Origin: DATGPD01 sp041398565
GTDB taxonomy: Bacteria > Planctomycetota > UBA1135 > UBA2386
NCBI GenBank assembly: GCA_041398565.1
Contig: JAWKUN010000002.1
Location: 1,550,001-1,614,000, forward strand
Length of the DNA: 64,000 nucleotides
Reading direction: 5' to 3'
Each line of letters begins with the position of its first letter. Position 1 is the first letter of the stretch. The position numbers and the translations under genes are program-made. The notes under the pieces were generated by a model that saw nothing but the letters and a program-made list of their open reading frames with translations, made no database searches and was not told the DNA's origin. Below, in pieces: positions 8,294 to 17,142 of this stretch.

Positions 8294-8340
8294 CCCAGCG
8301 CTGCAGCGGATGGAGCCAGGCTCCACCGCTGAACGCTGGG
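8294..8340. other. Long imperfect hairpin downstream of arfB
   Basis: Three paired blocks are nested in 47 bases: cccagcg/cgctggg, cagcgg/ccgctg and tggagcc/ggctcca, around a 1-base apex with small bulges (ctg, a, aa). It lies in the 237-base gap between arfB and the HDOD gene, 130 bases before the HDOD start. It could be the terminator of the kinase-arfB unit, although no T run follows, or a structured leader of the HDOD-sthA unit. The rest of the gap shows nothing recognisable. Confidence 0.6.
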
Positions 8341-8469
8341 TGGGCGGGCTGGGTCACCCCGGCGCCGACGCCTTGCCGGTCAGGGCGCGGCCTCGCGGGG
8401 GGGCGATCCGGTCGCCGCCAGGCCCGCGCGCTCAACACGGGGGCCGCGCAAGGCCGAAGAAGCACAGTG

Positions 8470-9363
8470 ATGTCGTCGGAGGTCGGTTCGATTGCGCCAG
8501 CGCCGGAGGGGCTCGTTCCCGAAGAGCTCAGCGAGGCCCTCATCGCCCGGTTGCGCGCCGGCGACCTGGATCTGCCGCTCCTGCCGTCGGTGGCGACCGA
8601 GGTGCTCGAGCTGGCGCGCCGCGCCGACGCCGATGCCGCGCGCCTGGCCGAGGTCTTGCAGCGCGACCAGGCGCTGGCCGGCCACGTGATGCGCCTGGCC
8701 AACTCGGCGTCGTACGCCGCCCGCGTGCCGATCGTGTCCTTGCCGCAGGCGATCAGCCGCCTCGGCCTGACCGCCCTGCGCGACATGGTGGTGGCGGTCG
8801 CGGTGCGCGGCAAGGTCTTCCACGTGCCGGGCTGCAACGACGTCGTGGCGCCGATGTGGCGGCACGCGCTGGCGACTGCCTACTGGGCGCGCGAGATCGC
8901 TCGCGCGCGCCGCAGCAACGTCGAGGCGGCCTTTCTCTGTGGTCTGCTGCACGACGTCGGCAGCCCCGTCGTCTTGCAGGCGATCCTCGACGTGCAGTGC
9001 CGACGCAGCGTCCTCTACGCCCGGCCGGTCATCGAGTACGCCATCCTGCACTTCCACGGCGTGTTCGGCGGAACCCTGGTGGCCGGCTGGAACATGCCGC
9101 CGGCGGTGTCCGACGCCATCCTCTACCACCACGACTACAGCGCGCTCGAGCGTCCGAGCGAATCGGTCCTGCTCACCCACCTGGCCGACAAGATGGCGGC
9201 GTGGATGGGCCTGCACGATGGCTATCCGCGCCCGCCGGAGACCGAGGCGACGATCGCGGCCGCGCAGGTGATCGAGGACCTCAACATCTACCCGGACGAG
9301 GTGGCACAGCTCTTCGGTCTGCGCGAGCGCATCGCGGCATGGGTAGCGGAGGTGGAGGAGTAG
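8470..9363 (+). CDS. HDOD-domain signalling protein
   Basis: From the ATG at 8470 the protein has 297 residues, nearly all one HDOD domain. LPLLPSVATEVLELAR, LAGHVMRLANSASYA, LPQAISRLGLTALRDMV and the helix with FLCGLLHDVGSPVV follow the HDOD pattern. HDOD is a metal-independent relative of HD phosphohydrolases, found in signalling and virulence or motility regulators. The usual HD metal pairs are largely lost, though LLHD is kept. A GTG one codon upstream is another possible start. The stop is one base before the sthA start, so the two should be co-expressed. Confidence 0.82.
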   Translation: MSSEVGSIAPAPEGLVPEELSEALIARLRAGDLDLPLLPSVATEVLELARRADADAARLAEVLQRDQALAGHVMRLANSASYAARVPIVSLPQAISRLGLTALRDMVVAVAVRGKVFHVPGCNDVVAPMWRHALATAYWAREIARARRSNVEAAFLCGLLHDVGSPVVLQAILDVQCRRSVLYARPVIEYAILHFHGVFGGTLVAGWNMPPAVSDAILYHHDYSALERPSESVLLTHLADKMAAWMGLHDGYPRPPETEATIAAAQVIEDLNIYPDEVAQLFGLRERIAAWVAEVEE

Positions 9364-9364
9364 C

Positions 9365-10759
9365 GTGCACGTCGACGTCTTGGTGATCGGTAGCGGCCCC
9401 TCAGGCCAGCAAGCGGCGCTGCAGGCGCGCCGGGCAGGCCGCTCGGTCGTGGTGGTGGAGAAGGACAGCACGGTGGGGGGTGCCTGCGTCCACCGGGGCA
9501 CCATCCCCAGCAAGACCCTGCGCGAGACCGCGGTCTATCTGGCAGGTCTGCCCAAGCGCACGGCCGGCAACGTCGAGGCGGCGCTCGACGAACGCACGCG
9601 GCTCGAGAGCCTGATGAGCCGACTCGACCACGTCGTCGCCAGCCACACCGACTCGATCGCGGCGACGATGGCGCGCGCCGGCGTGCAGGTGTGCCGCGGC
9701 CGTGCCCGCTTCGTGTCACCGCATGCGGTCGAGGTCACCCAGGTGCGCGGCAAGGTCGAGCAGTGGACCGCCGACGTCATCGTCGTCGCCGCCGGATCCC
9801 GCCCGCGCGCACCGGAAGGGATTCCCGTCGACCACGAGCACGTCCTCGACAGCGATTCGGTGCTGGCGATGGTCTACCTGCCGCGCTCCCTGACAGTGCT
9901 CGGCGGCGGGGTGATCGCCAGCGAGTATGCGTCGATCTTCGCTTGCCTGGGCGTCGCTACGACCATCGTCGACAAGGCGCCGCGGCCGCTGGCGTTTCTC
10001 GACCACGAGCTGAGCGAGGCGTTCGTGCAGCGCTTCGACAACTACCCGGGGTGTCGCTACCTCGGCGGCCAACAGATCGAAGGGGTGAGCTGGGAAGGGA
10101 TCGGTCGGGTGGCGACGCGACTCGCCGGGGGTACCGAGGTGGTGAGCGAGAAGGTGCTGTGCGCGCTCGGCCGCGTCCCCAACCTGGAGGCGCTCGACGT
10201 CGCGGCGGCCGGCCTGCGGGCGAATGCGCGTGGCTTCCTCGAAGTCGATCCGTACGGACGCACCAGCGTGCCGCACATCTACGCGGTCGGCGACGTGGTC
10301 GGTCCGCCGGCGCTGGCGTCCTCGGCCCTGGCGCAGGGACGGCGCGCCGTGTGCCATGCGCTGTCGCTGGCCCAGCGCAGCGACGAGGGAGCGATCCCGA
10401 CCGGCATCTACACCGTCCCCGAGATGGCGGCGATCGGCTTGACCGAGGCGCAGGCGCGCGAGACGCACGCGGATGTCCGCGTCGGGCGCGCCTCGTTCGC
10501 GGAGGTGGCGCGCGGACACATCTCGGCCGGCACCGACGGCTTGCTCAAGCTCGTCGTCGACGGCGGCGGCGGCATTCTCGGCGCGCACATCCTCGGTGAG
10601 GGGGCGACCGAGCTGATCCACTTGGCGCAGTTGGCGATGGCTGGCGGTCAGAACGTCGACGTCTTCGTCGACAACGTCTTCAACTTTCCGACCTTGGCCG
10701 AGGCCTACCGCGTGGCGGCCGAGCGCCTCGTGGACGCTGCGCACTCGGCGCCTGTCTGA
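9365..10759 (+). CDS. sthA: Soluble pyridine nucleotide transhydrogenase
   Basis: This 464-residue flavoprotein is of the dihydrolipoamide dehydrogenase superfamily. The FAD-binding GSGPSGQQAALQARRAG is at the N-terminus. The redox site reads GGACVHRGTIPSKTLRE, in which the second active-site Cys is a Thr. That is the hallmark separating SthA (Cys..Thr) from lipoamide dehydrogenase (two Cys). The NAD(P) domain GGGVIASEYAS and the FAD segment YAVGDVVGPPALAS follow. SthA equilibrates NADPH and NAD+ in the cytoplasm. It starts with GTG one base after the HDOD stop. A catalytic role in another disulfide reductase is unlikely because of the missing Cys. Confidence 0.9.
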   Translation: MHVDVLVIGSGPSGQQAALQARRAGRSVVVVEKDSTVGGACVHRGTIPSKTLRETAVYLAGLPKRTAGNVEAALDERTRLESLMSRLDHVVASHTDSIAATMARAGVQVCRGRARFVSPHAVEVTQVRGKVEQWTADVIVVAAGSRPRAPEGIPVDHEHVLDSDSVLAMVYLPRSLTVLGGGVIASEYASIFACLGVATTIVDKAPRPLAFLDHELSEAFVQRFDNYPGCRYLGGQQIEGVSWEGIGRVATRLAGGTEVVSEKVLCALGRVPNLEALDVAAAGLRANARGFLEVDPYGRTSVPHIYAVGDVVGPPALASSALAQGRRAVCHALSLAQRSDEGAIPTGIYTVPEMAAIGLTEAQARETHADVRVGRASFAEVARGHISAGTDGLLKLVVDGGGGILGAHILGEGATELIHLAQLAMAGGQNVDVFVDNVFNFPTLAEAYRVAAERLVDAAHSAPV

Positions 10760-10790
10760 CCGCGGCGGTCAGCTCGCGGCGGATCGGTCG

Positions 10791-11603
10791 TCAGTCGTCG
10801 ACGTCGGCGAGCGGCAGAAAGAAGTGCAGGCCGGACATCGACTCGACGAAGGCGGCGTCGGGGTCGAAGTGCAGTTCCTGTGCGCGCTCGCGTAGAGCGA
10901 CGGACAGGCGTGCCGCGACGGCGACGTGGGGGAGATCGACCCGACGCAGCAGCTGCCCCTGGCCGAGGAGATGGGTCTCACCGACCACGACGACCAGGAG
11001 CGTGTTCGGCTTCGCTCGGGCCCGGGCTCGGACGCGCCGGGCGATGCCCTGGTCGCGCTCGTACAGCGGCGGCCGTGGGGTCGGCTCGAGCCCGAACACC
11101 GGCACCCCGCGGGTGCGGGCCCGGGTGAGCAGTGCGCGGTAGAAGGCGCTGTCCACGTCGTCGCTCTCCAGCCAGGACTCCGTCTGCCGCGCCCGCGTCG
11201 TGCGCACGACGCCGGCCAGATCCAGGCTGCCGCGCAGGTAGGCGTCGACGGCGACTTCGTCCTGCACGCCGATGCACTCGAGACCGAGCTCGTAGCGCGT
11301 CCCGCGTCGGTCCAGCTCCATGAGCAGGGCGAGGAAGCGCTCGTGCAGAGCGGGATCGCCGTGGTGGTCGCCGAGGAAGAGGACGCGGACTCGCGCGACC
11401 CTCGCGCAGAATCCGTCCAAGGTCGTCGTGCCGCGGAAGCCGTCGCCCAGCGCGCGGAAGTGCGACTCCTTGTAGGTGCGGAGGTAGCCCGGGCCGGAGG
11501 GGGCAGGGTCCTGCGGCTCGGCCTCCGGCCAGTGCAGACTGCCGGCCGAGCAGCTGGCCAGCAGCCAGAGGGCCGCGGTGGCATGGAGGCCCCGGACGAG
11601 CAT
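10791..11603 (-). CDS. ChaN/DUF399-family lipoprotein (Tiki-like fold)
   Basis: The product is a 270-residue lipoprotein with lipobox LASC (Cys18). VRVLFLGDHHGDPALHERFL and later LLVVVVGETHLLGQGQLL match the two conserved metal/heme-site segments (G-[DE]-x-H) of the ChaN family, related to TIKI/EreA proteins. Campylobacter ChaN binds heme and is linked to iron uptake. Others in the superfamily are hydrolases, so the substrate here is open. It converges on sthA (31-base gap) and is divergent from the short-chain dehydrogenase gene across 163 bases. Confidence 0.75.
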   Translation of the reverse strand: MLVRGLHATAALWLLASCSAGSLHWPEAEPQDPAPSGPGYLRTYKESHFRALGDGFRGTTTLDGFCARVARVRVLFLGDHHGDPALHERFLALLMELDRRGTRYELGLECIGVQDEVAVDAYLRGSLDLAGVVRTTRARQTESWLESDDVDSAFYRALLTRARTRGVPVFGLEPTPRPPLYERDQGIARRVRARARAKPNTLLVVVVGETHLLGQGQLLRRVDLPHVAVAARLSVALRERAQELHFDPDAAFVESMSGLHFFLPLADVDD

Positions 11604-11766
11604 GACCAGGTTGTGCGGCGCCGGGTTGGCGACGTCAAGATCGCCGATCCGCGTCGCGTTCGCCGGTGCTACAACGAGCGGTCGACCATGCCTCGAGCTC
11701 CCGCGCCTCCGTCTTCTCTTCTTTCATGGCGGCCGGCCGGGTCCGGTGCGGTCTTGAGGCGCTGCC

Positions 11767-12546
11767 GTGGCTGACGCGCGCCATGGGCCACGTTGCCTGG
11801 TGACGGGCGGGGGGAGCGGGATCGGCCGCGGCATCGCGCTCGCCCTCGCCGCCGACGGCGCGCAGGTCGTGGTGGCCGGTCGCCGTGTCGCCGCCCTCGA
11901 GGAGACCGCTGCCCTCGCCGCCGGGCTTCCGGGCCGGGTCGTTGCGCAGGTGCTCGACGTCGCCGACCGTGAGAGTGTCGCGGCGGTGGTGCCCCAGGCG
12001 GTGGCCCAGGTCGGCGGCCAGCTCGACCTGCTGGTCAACAACGCTGGCGTCGGCGGACCCAATGCCTGTGCCCAGGCCGGTCCCGACCGGTGGGACCTCA
12101 TCGTCCGCACCAACCTCGACGGCGTGTTCTTCGTGACGCGCGCCGCCGTACCCTTCCTCGCCGACGGCAGCCGGGTCGTGAACGTGTCCTCGGTGCTCGG
12201 CAAGTTCGGGGTCCCGGGCTACACCGGCTATTGTGCCAGCAAGCACGGTGTCATCGGATTCACCAAGGCGCTGGCCCTGGAGCTGGCGCCCAGAACGATC
12301 ACGGTCAACGCGATCTGCCCGGGTTGGGTCGAGACCGAGATGGCGCGGCAGGGAATGGAGCTGCTCGCCCAGGCTACGGGCGTCGACTACGACACGGCAC
12401 GGCGGCAGGCCCTGGCTCAGGTTCCGCTTGGCCGCATCATCACGCCGGCCGAGGTCGGGGCGCTGGTGGTCTACCTCGCGAGCCCGGCGGCGTCCGGCAT
12501 GACCGGCCAGGCGATCTCTCTGTGCGGCGGTTCGACGATGGGGTGA
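11767..12546 (+). CDS. Short-chain dehydrogenase/reductase
   Basis: This 259-residue protein is of the classical SDR family. It has the cofactor motif TGGGSGIGRGIALALA, the structural NNAG (LLVNNAGVGGP), and the catalytic set Ser-Tyr-Lys in NVSSVLGKFG and YTGYCASKHG. The PG motif is in NAICPGWVETEM. AGRR after beta-2 suggests NADP(H) preference. The C-terminal VPLGRIITPAEVGALVVYLA resembles polyketide/3-oxoacyl ketoreductases and 3-hydroxybutyrate dehydrogenases, so the exact substrate is not decided. It starts with GTG at 11767. No functional partner is adjacent. Confidence 0.85.
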   Translation: MADARHGPRCLVTGGGSGIGRGIALALAADGAQVVVAGRRVAALEETAALAAGLPGRVVAQVLDVADRESVAAVVPQAVAQVGGQLDLLVNNAGVGGPNACAQAGPDRWDLIVRTNLDGVFFVTRAAVPFLADGSRVVNVSSVLGKFGVPGYTGYCASKHGVIGFTKALALELAPRTITVNAICPGWVETEMARQGMELLAQATGVDYDTARRQALAQVPLGRIITPAEVGALVVYLASPAASGMTGQAISLCGGSTMG

Positions 12547-12916
12547 GGCGCGGCTCGTTTGCTCCGTCTCCCTTCGAGGTCCCGTTGCGGCGCTGGTGGG
12601 CAGAGTACTCGGTGACACCGGACGACGGGGTCGAGCGCCGACGTGCCGGCGCACCCAGTCGACCGGCGGCATCGTGTTACGCACCCCAGGTCGACGAGCT
12701 ATGGATCGTCGACGTCCGGCCCTGGTTCGCCTGCCGCGTACTTGGCGCCGTGACGCCTGATCTGTAGTAACATCCAAGGACAGGTGGTCCTCGCAGGCCC
12801 GGGCTTTCGCGGGCATCTCGAGGTGCGGCGTGGCACGTCGCCCCCCCCACGTCCGAACGTCCATTCCAACAACGAGTTACCCTTCTCAGCGGTGCCCGAG
12901 GGGCGCCTCGACAGTC
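12547..12916. other. Gene-free stretch before the giant lipoprotein gene, with two hairpins
   Basis: No gene is supported here. gcgccg/cggcgc at 12635-12652 forms a perfect 6-bp stem, and gtcgacga/tcgtcgac at 12690-12713 a perfect 8-bp stem with an 8-base loop. Either could terminate the dehydrogenase transcript. A tagtaacat segment at 12775-12783 looks like a -10 element for the lipoprotein gene, but no matching -35 is seen at the right distance. Confidence 0.5.
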
Positions 12917-15900
12917 ATGGGCAGAGTTCACTCTCGATTTGCGTCTGCGGCGCGCGCTCGCGGCGCGTGGCTCGGCGTCGCTCTCGCAACGTTCACCTTG
13001 GCGGGTTGCTCGGGTAGCGGGGGCGGGGCGTCCGGAGTCGGTGGCGGGGGTAGCGCCGCCTTGGTCTCGGTGGAGTCGGGAGCGCTGGTCGACGTGTACG
13101 GCCTGCGGCGAACGACCGGCGGGTCCTTCACCGCCTCTCTGTTCCAGCGTGACGTTCTCATCGGCTCCGACATCGTCGACGAGCGCGATGGGGCCACCCG
13201 CACCAAGAAGGACAACGAGATCCTCTACGACTTCTTGTCGGCGAATCCGGACAACCTGCAGCCTCGGCTGCTGATCACGCGCGAGATCGGCTCCGACGAG
13301 TTCAACCGGGCCTACGACGCCCTCGACAACCACGTGCGTCGCGTCACGCCGGGTCGGTTCGGGCAGAACACGAACACCACGCCGTTCACGGTGGTGCCGC
13401 GCAACGGCGCCTTGCGCATGAACTTCTCGCGCGACCTCGGCGTCGACGACTCGTTCTTCTACGTGCTCGAGAACGGCCAGATCGCCGGCGTCAAGAATCC
13501 CGAGGCGGTGCAGCTGCTCCGCATCGTCGGCGATCCGAACGACGCCGATCCGGTCGGCGACTTCGAGGTCGTTCCGTCGCGCCTCGTCGCGCGCGGGTCG
13601 CAGATCATCATCGACCCGGTCCTGCTCGGTAGCGAAGGCACGCGCCTGCAGGCCTCGAATTCGGCCGGCGGCCTTCCCGGCTCGCCCGACCAGGTCGGTG
13701 CCAACATCCGCCTGGCCATCGCCATCGAGGGGCCGCTGGCCATCCCGGCGATCAAGCGCGACCTCGAGGCCAGCGAAATCGGGCTCAACAACAACCGCGC
13801 CAAGAGCATCGTCCGCGACTTCCGGTCGGGCAACGAGAACGACGAGTCGGCCGAGATCTCGCGCGGCTTCCGCCGCGATCCCGTGCCGCCGCGCTTGGTC
13901 GGCGAGATGCTGATGTACCTGGAGCGAGTCGAGGAGGTGGACGCCTTCTCGCAGCTGCTCACCATCTACAAGAGCGACGTCCGGCATCGGATCGACGCCG
14001 GCGACGCGCTGCGCATCGTCGCTCCCGACTCGTCGGGAACCGTGATCGCGACGACCGAGATCATCGGCGAGCCGAACGACCGCGCCGACTCCACGCACGT
14101 CGTCGTGCTGGTGCGCCGCGAGGAGGCCCTGTCGGCCGCCGATCCGTCGAAGCTGCCGGGCTACCCGTCCGACCGCAACCTGCGTGAGCCGTGGTTGATC
14201 CTCAACGCTCCCCGCTCGGTCCTCGTGGCCGAGTACCAGGACGGCGATGGCGTCAGCACCGGCGACGATCCCCAGTACTTCGTGCGCTTCTCGCCGGGCC
14301 CGATCCCGGATGCAAACGGCAACTCGGTGCCGACGCGCAACATCTCGCCGTTCGCGGCCGCCATCGTGCGCTTCAGCAAGCCGGTCAACCTGAGCACGGT
14401 GCGGGCCATGGACACCTTCTACTTCGCCACGATCCCGCTGGCGGGCGCGCAGGCGGAGGACTACGTCCGCTCCTATCTGGAGGGGTCCGACATGGAGCCC
14501 TCGTCGTTCGAAGCGAACAAGTTCGCGACTCCGCACCTGGTGCCCTCGGCGCGCTTCGACGAGGACGGGTCGCAGACCACGGTGCGCCTACAGCCGCCCT
14601 ACGGGTTCTACTTCGACCACACGAAGATGAACTCGCAGGTGAACGAGCGGTTCTACACCTACTGGCTGCACCTCATCGGCGGTCGCGAGGGCATCAAGGA
14701 CTTGGCGGGCAACCAGCTCGACTTCCAGCCCGACGTGGGTCGTCTGCTCGACGCGATCGTGATCGACTTCACTCTCGACGTGCGAGAATCGAACGGCGCG
14801 CCGCTGTTCCCGGACAACCGGGTGGTCAGCATCTCGCGTCGCTTCCGCAGCCTCGACGAGGACGAGCAGCCTTCCTACCACCGCGAGGAAGAGATCATCA
14901 CGCGCGCCAACTCGCAGACGTTGAACGAGAAGGCGTACCCGCTGCCGGACTTGTTCGGCGCGGTCAACTACATCGACGGTCGCCTCTACGCGCGAGCCAG
15001 CGGCCGTATCTCCAAGGTCGCCGACGACCTGAACCAGCAGCCGCCGCCGTCGCAGGATTCGGATCTGCGTTGGTGCCCCGAGCGCATGTCGGGGGAGGGG
15101 CAGGTCGCTTCCAACTCCGCGGCGGTGCGCTTCGGTGCGCCGATCCAGAACCCGCTCAATCCATACGGCTGCCGCTTGCAGACCGTGTGGCGCGAGATCG
15201 ATCTCAGTCTGTCGCGCGTCGATCCGTTCGACTTCAACCTCGACGTCGAAGAGGTGCACTGGGCCCCGCACTCGACCTCGGTGATCACGTTCGACGAGTT
15301 CGACCGGATGAGCCTCTACCTGGGCCACTCCGAGTTCCGCGCCGAGAACTGCGTCGGCGCCACCAGCTCGCTGCCGGACGCGGTCCTCAACTCCGGCCTG
15401 TCGTTGACGTTCCAGGACAACTACGTCCACGACGTCGACCTGCGCGGTGCACGCGAGCCCAACGGTCCGCGCAACCCGGCGCCGCACGTCGGCTACGAGC
15501 AGCACTACGTGGTGATCGACGCGGCGATGGCGTTCACCGAGCCGAACAACGTCAACCGCTACATGCCGTTGCCGCCGCTCGAGAAGCCGTACTTCGTCTG
15601 GCGTGACGAGACGGTCCTCGCCCAGGGCGGTCGCGCCGGCTTGAGCTCGGACGTCAACAACTCGCGCCGTACGAGCGGCTTCGAGCCCTACATCATCTCG
15701 CCCTTCCTCATGGGTGGCGGCCGCTACGCCACGAAGACCGGAACGACACCAACCTTGGTGTTCAATCCGGGCCGCTGGATCAACGGCGAGAACTACAACA
15801 TCAGCACCGCCAACCGCAACCAGGTGGATCGCGTGACCGACGGTCTCGTCGGCGCGATCGCCTTGCCGCTGCTGGGGGACTTCCAGATGTATCCGGACGA

Positions 15901-16816
15901 CGTGAACCTGCCCGACGGGCGTGGCTACGTTGCCTCGGGCGCCAACGGTTGGCAGGTGTCGCTGGCCATCCAATCGTCGAGCGTGCCGAACTTCCGCGTC
16001 TACTCCGGCGGCAGCATCTACCAGGGACGGCCTCGCTACGTGAACCCGGGCTCCACCCAGTGGAACCGCGCTTCGGGTGGTCTCAACCCGATCAACGGCA
16101 ACAGCACCACCGCGGGTGACAACACCTTCTACTGGGCGCAGTGGGACTTCCTGAAGCGCCAGTCGGTGGTCACGTTCGGCTTCGTCGACGTGATCAACCC
16201 GCACCGCGTCGATCCGGACTTCGGTGGGCAGAACCCGCCGGCTCCGTACCCGTTCCACGATCCTCGCCTCGGGCCGTATTTCGACGAGTTCGGAGCGAGC
16301 GCGGTTCTGCCGTTGGGCGTCAAGCCGCAGTTCGCGCCGCTGTTCGAGCCGCCGCTGTCGGAGATTCCGGGCGGCACCGAAGTGATCCCGCAGTACAGGG
16401 CCGCCAGCATCGTGCACCCCAAGCCTTGGGTCTCGGCCGCCTGCACGCCGCTGACCTACTGGTCGACGCGCAGCCAAGAGCCGCCGGACTACATCAACTT
16501 CCCGCTCGATCCGCTCAAGGCGGGTGACGCGCAGAATCGCAAGTACGAGGACTCGACCATGGAGTCGCCGCCGCGGCAGCGCAACTTCTGGACGTATCCC
16601 TACAACTTGCACGTCACCGACTACGTCGACGACCCCAACCGGTTGACGAATGCCACCTTCCTGTCGCAGTACGCGGGTCCGTTCGACTCCTTCCAGCCGA
16701 ACGACGTGCGCTACTTCAACTGGCGGCTCGTCATGAAGAACAACGTGGACGCCACGCCGGCAGTCTCGCCGTCGATCGAGTCCTTCGCGATGATCTATCG
16801 CCTGGAGAGCAACTGA
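12917..16816 (+). CDS. Very large secreted lipoprotein with bacterial Ig-like segments, function unknown
   Basis: From the ATG at 12917 the protein has 1299 residues. It carries a lipoprotein signal with lipobox LAGC (Cys31), directly followed by a flexible Ser/Gly linker (SGSGGGASGVGGGGS). Two stretches resemble SbsA/Big_5-type Ig-like domains: ALRMNFSRDLGVDDSFFYVL with what follows, and AAIVRFSKPVNLSTVRAMDT with FYFATIPL. The rest is a long soluble body rich in Asn, Pro, Tyr and Trp without membrane segments. I recognise no catalytic motif. The composition suggests an extracellular structural or binding role. The frame is open upstream to 12830, but only the 12917 start gives a proper signal peptide. 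It is flanked by gene-free DNA on both sides, so probably monocistronic. Confidence 0.75.
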   Translation: MGRVHSRFASAARARGAWLGVALATFTLAGCSGSGGGASGVGGGGSAALVSVESGALVDVYGLRRTTGGSFTASLFQRDVLIGSDIVDERDGATRTKKDNEILYDFLSANPDNLQPRLLITREIGSDEFNRAYDALDNHVRRVTPGRFGQNTNTTPFTVVPRNGALRMNFSRDLGVDDSFFYVLENGQIAGVKNPEAVQLLRIVGDPNDADPVGDFEVVPSRLVARGSQIIIDPVLLGSEGTRLQASNSAGGLPGSPDQVGANIRLAIAIEGPLAIPAIKRDLEASEIGLNNNRAKSIVRDFRSGNENDESAEISRGFRRDPVPPRLVGEMLMYLERVEEVDAFSQLLTIYKSDVRHRIDAGDALRIVAPDSSGTVIATTEIIGEPNDRADSTHVVVLVRREEALSAADPSKLPGYPSDRNLREPWLILNAPRSVLVAEYQDGDGVSTGDDPQYFVRFSPGPIPDANGNSVPTRNISPFAAAIVRFSKPVNLSTVRAMDTFYFATIPLAGAQAEDYVRSYLEGSDMEPSSFEANKFATPHLVPSARFDEDGSQTTVRLQPPYGFYFDHTKMNSQVNERFYTYWLHLIGGREGIKDLAGNQLDFQPDVGRLLDAIVIDFTLDVRESNGAPLFPDNRVVSISRRFRSLDEDEQPSYHREEEIITRANSQTLNEKAYPLPDLFGAVNYIDGRLYARASGRISKVADDLNQQPPPSQDSDLRWCPERMSGEGQVASNSAAVRFGAPIQNPLNPYGCRLQTVWREIDLSLSRVDPFDFNLDVEEVHWAPHSTSVITFDEFDRMSLYLGHSEFRAENCVGATSSLPDAVLNSGLSLTFQDNYVHDVDLRGAREPNGPRNPAPHVGYEQHYVVIDAAMAFTEPNNVNRYMPLPPLEKPYFVWRDETVLAQGGRAGLSSDVNNSRRTSGFEPYIISPFLMGGGRYATKTGTTPTLVFNPGRWINGENYNISTANRNQVDRVTDGLVGAIALPLLGDFQMYPDDVNLPDGRGYVASGANGWQVSLAIQSSSVPNFRVYSGGSIYQGRPRYVNPGSTQWNRASGGLNPINGNSTTAGDNTFYWAQWDFLKRQSVVTFGFVDVINPHRVDPDFGGQNPPAPYPFHDPRLGPYFDEFGASAVLPLGVKPQFAPLFEPPLSEIPGGTEVIPQYRAASIVHPKPWVSAACTPLTYWSTRSQEPPDYINFPLDPLKAGDAQNRKYEDSTMESPPRQRNFWTYPYNLHVTDYVDDPNRLTNATFLSQYAGPFDSFQPNDVRYFNWRLVMKNNVDATPAVSPSIESFAMIYRLESN

Positions 16817-16848
16817 CGCACGCGCTGCGCTTCGCGTCGGAACACGGC

Positions 16849-16880
16849 ACCGCCGCGGCCCCGTCAGGGGACGCGGCGGT
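16849..16880 (+). terminator. Hairpin terminator after the giant lipoprotein gene
   Basis: accgccgc (16849-16856) pairs with gcggcggt (16873-16880), and inside them cccc (16859-16862) pairs with gggg (16867-16870) around gtca. The hairpin begins 32 bases after the stop and is followed by tcgcgttt, a weak T-rich tail. Confidence 0.65.
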
Positions 16881-16910
16881 TCGCGTTTCGGGAGGGATCG
16901 GAAAGCGACG

Positions 16911-16940
16911 CCTTCGGCACACTTCGGCACACTTCGGCAC
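16911..16940. repeat. Three tandem copies of a 10-base repeat
   Basis: The unit acttcggcac occurs twice exactly at 16921-16940, preceded by a copy with one change (ccttcggcac) at 16911-16920. It may be a slippage product or a small protein-binding array. Confidence 0.8.
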
Positions 16941-17122
16941 AGCCGCGGCGTAGTTCGTGCGCGGTCGGGTGCACGCCGCCCGGAACGCACTGCCCGCGAA
17001 GGATCCGGCTTGGCTCCGGGGAAGGCGCGCCCGGGCCTGTCGTGATCCGGGCGTAATACCATGGTCATGCCGGGCGCAGGATCTAGTGTTCGTCCGGAGT
17101 GCGAGGCCCTAGATGGAGGTTG

Positions 17123-17137
17123 GTGGAAGCTAGGTGG
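17123..17137 (+). promoter_or_regulatory. Possible MraZ operator (spaced GTGG boxes)
   Basis: Two GTGG boxes at 17123-17126 and 17134-17137 lie 11 bases apart, about one helical turn. MraZ proteins bind arrays of TGGG/GTGG-type boxes with roughly helical spacing upstream of their own gene. Only two good boxes are seen and the second also looks like a ribosome binding site, so the call is weak. Confidence 0.3.
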
Positions 17138-17142
17138 TTCTC

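Larger units (their letters stand above)
16817..17142. other. Gene-free stretch between the giant lipoprotein and the dcw cluster
   Basis: It holds a terminator-like hairpin (16849-16880) and a triple 10-base repeat (16911-16940), and presumably the dcw promoter. A taatac at 17054-17059 resembles a -10 element, but the sequence 17 bases upstream of it does not resemble a -35. Antisense frames across this region are GC-driven shadows. Confidence 0.5.

Noticed and set aside
10757..10771. tgaccgcggcggtca palindrome at the end of sthA as a terminator
   Set aside because: It allows only a 5-bp stem with a 5-base loop and has no T tract. It may be chance in GC-rich DNA.
17054..17059. taatac as a -10 box of the dcw promoter
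   Set aside because: The sequence 17 bases upstream of it does not resemble a -35 box, so the assignment is too weak to list as a promoter.
14588..17068. Antisense open frame of 826 codons over the giant lipoprotein gene
   Set aside because: The translation is rich in Arg, Val and Asp without motifs and mirrors the sense gene's codon pattern. It also runs into gene-free DNA. It is typical of GC-rich shadow frames.
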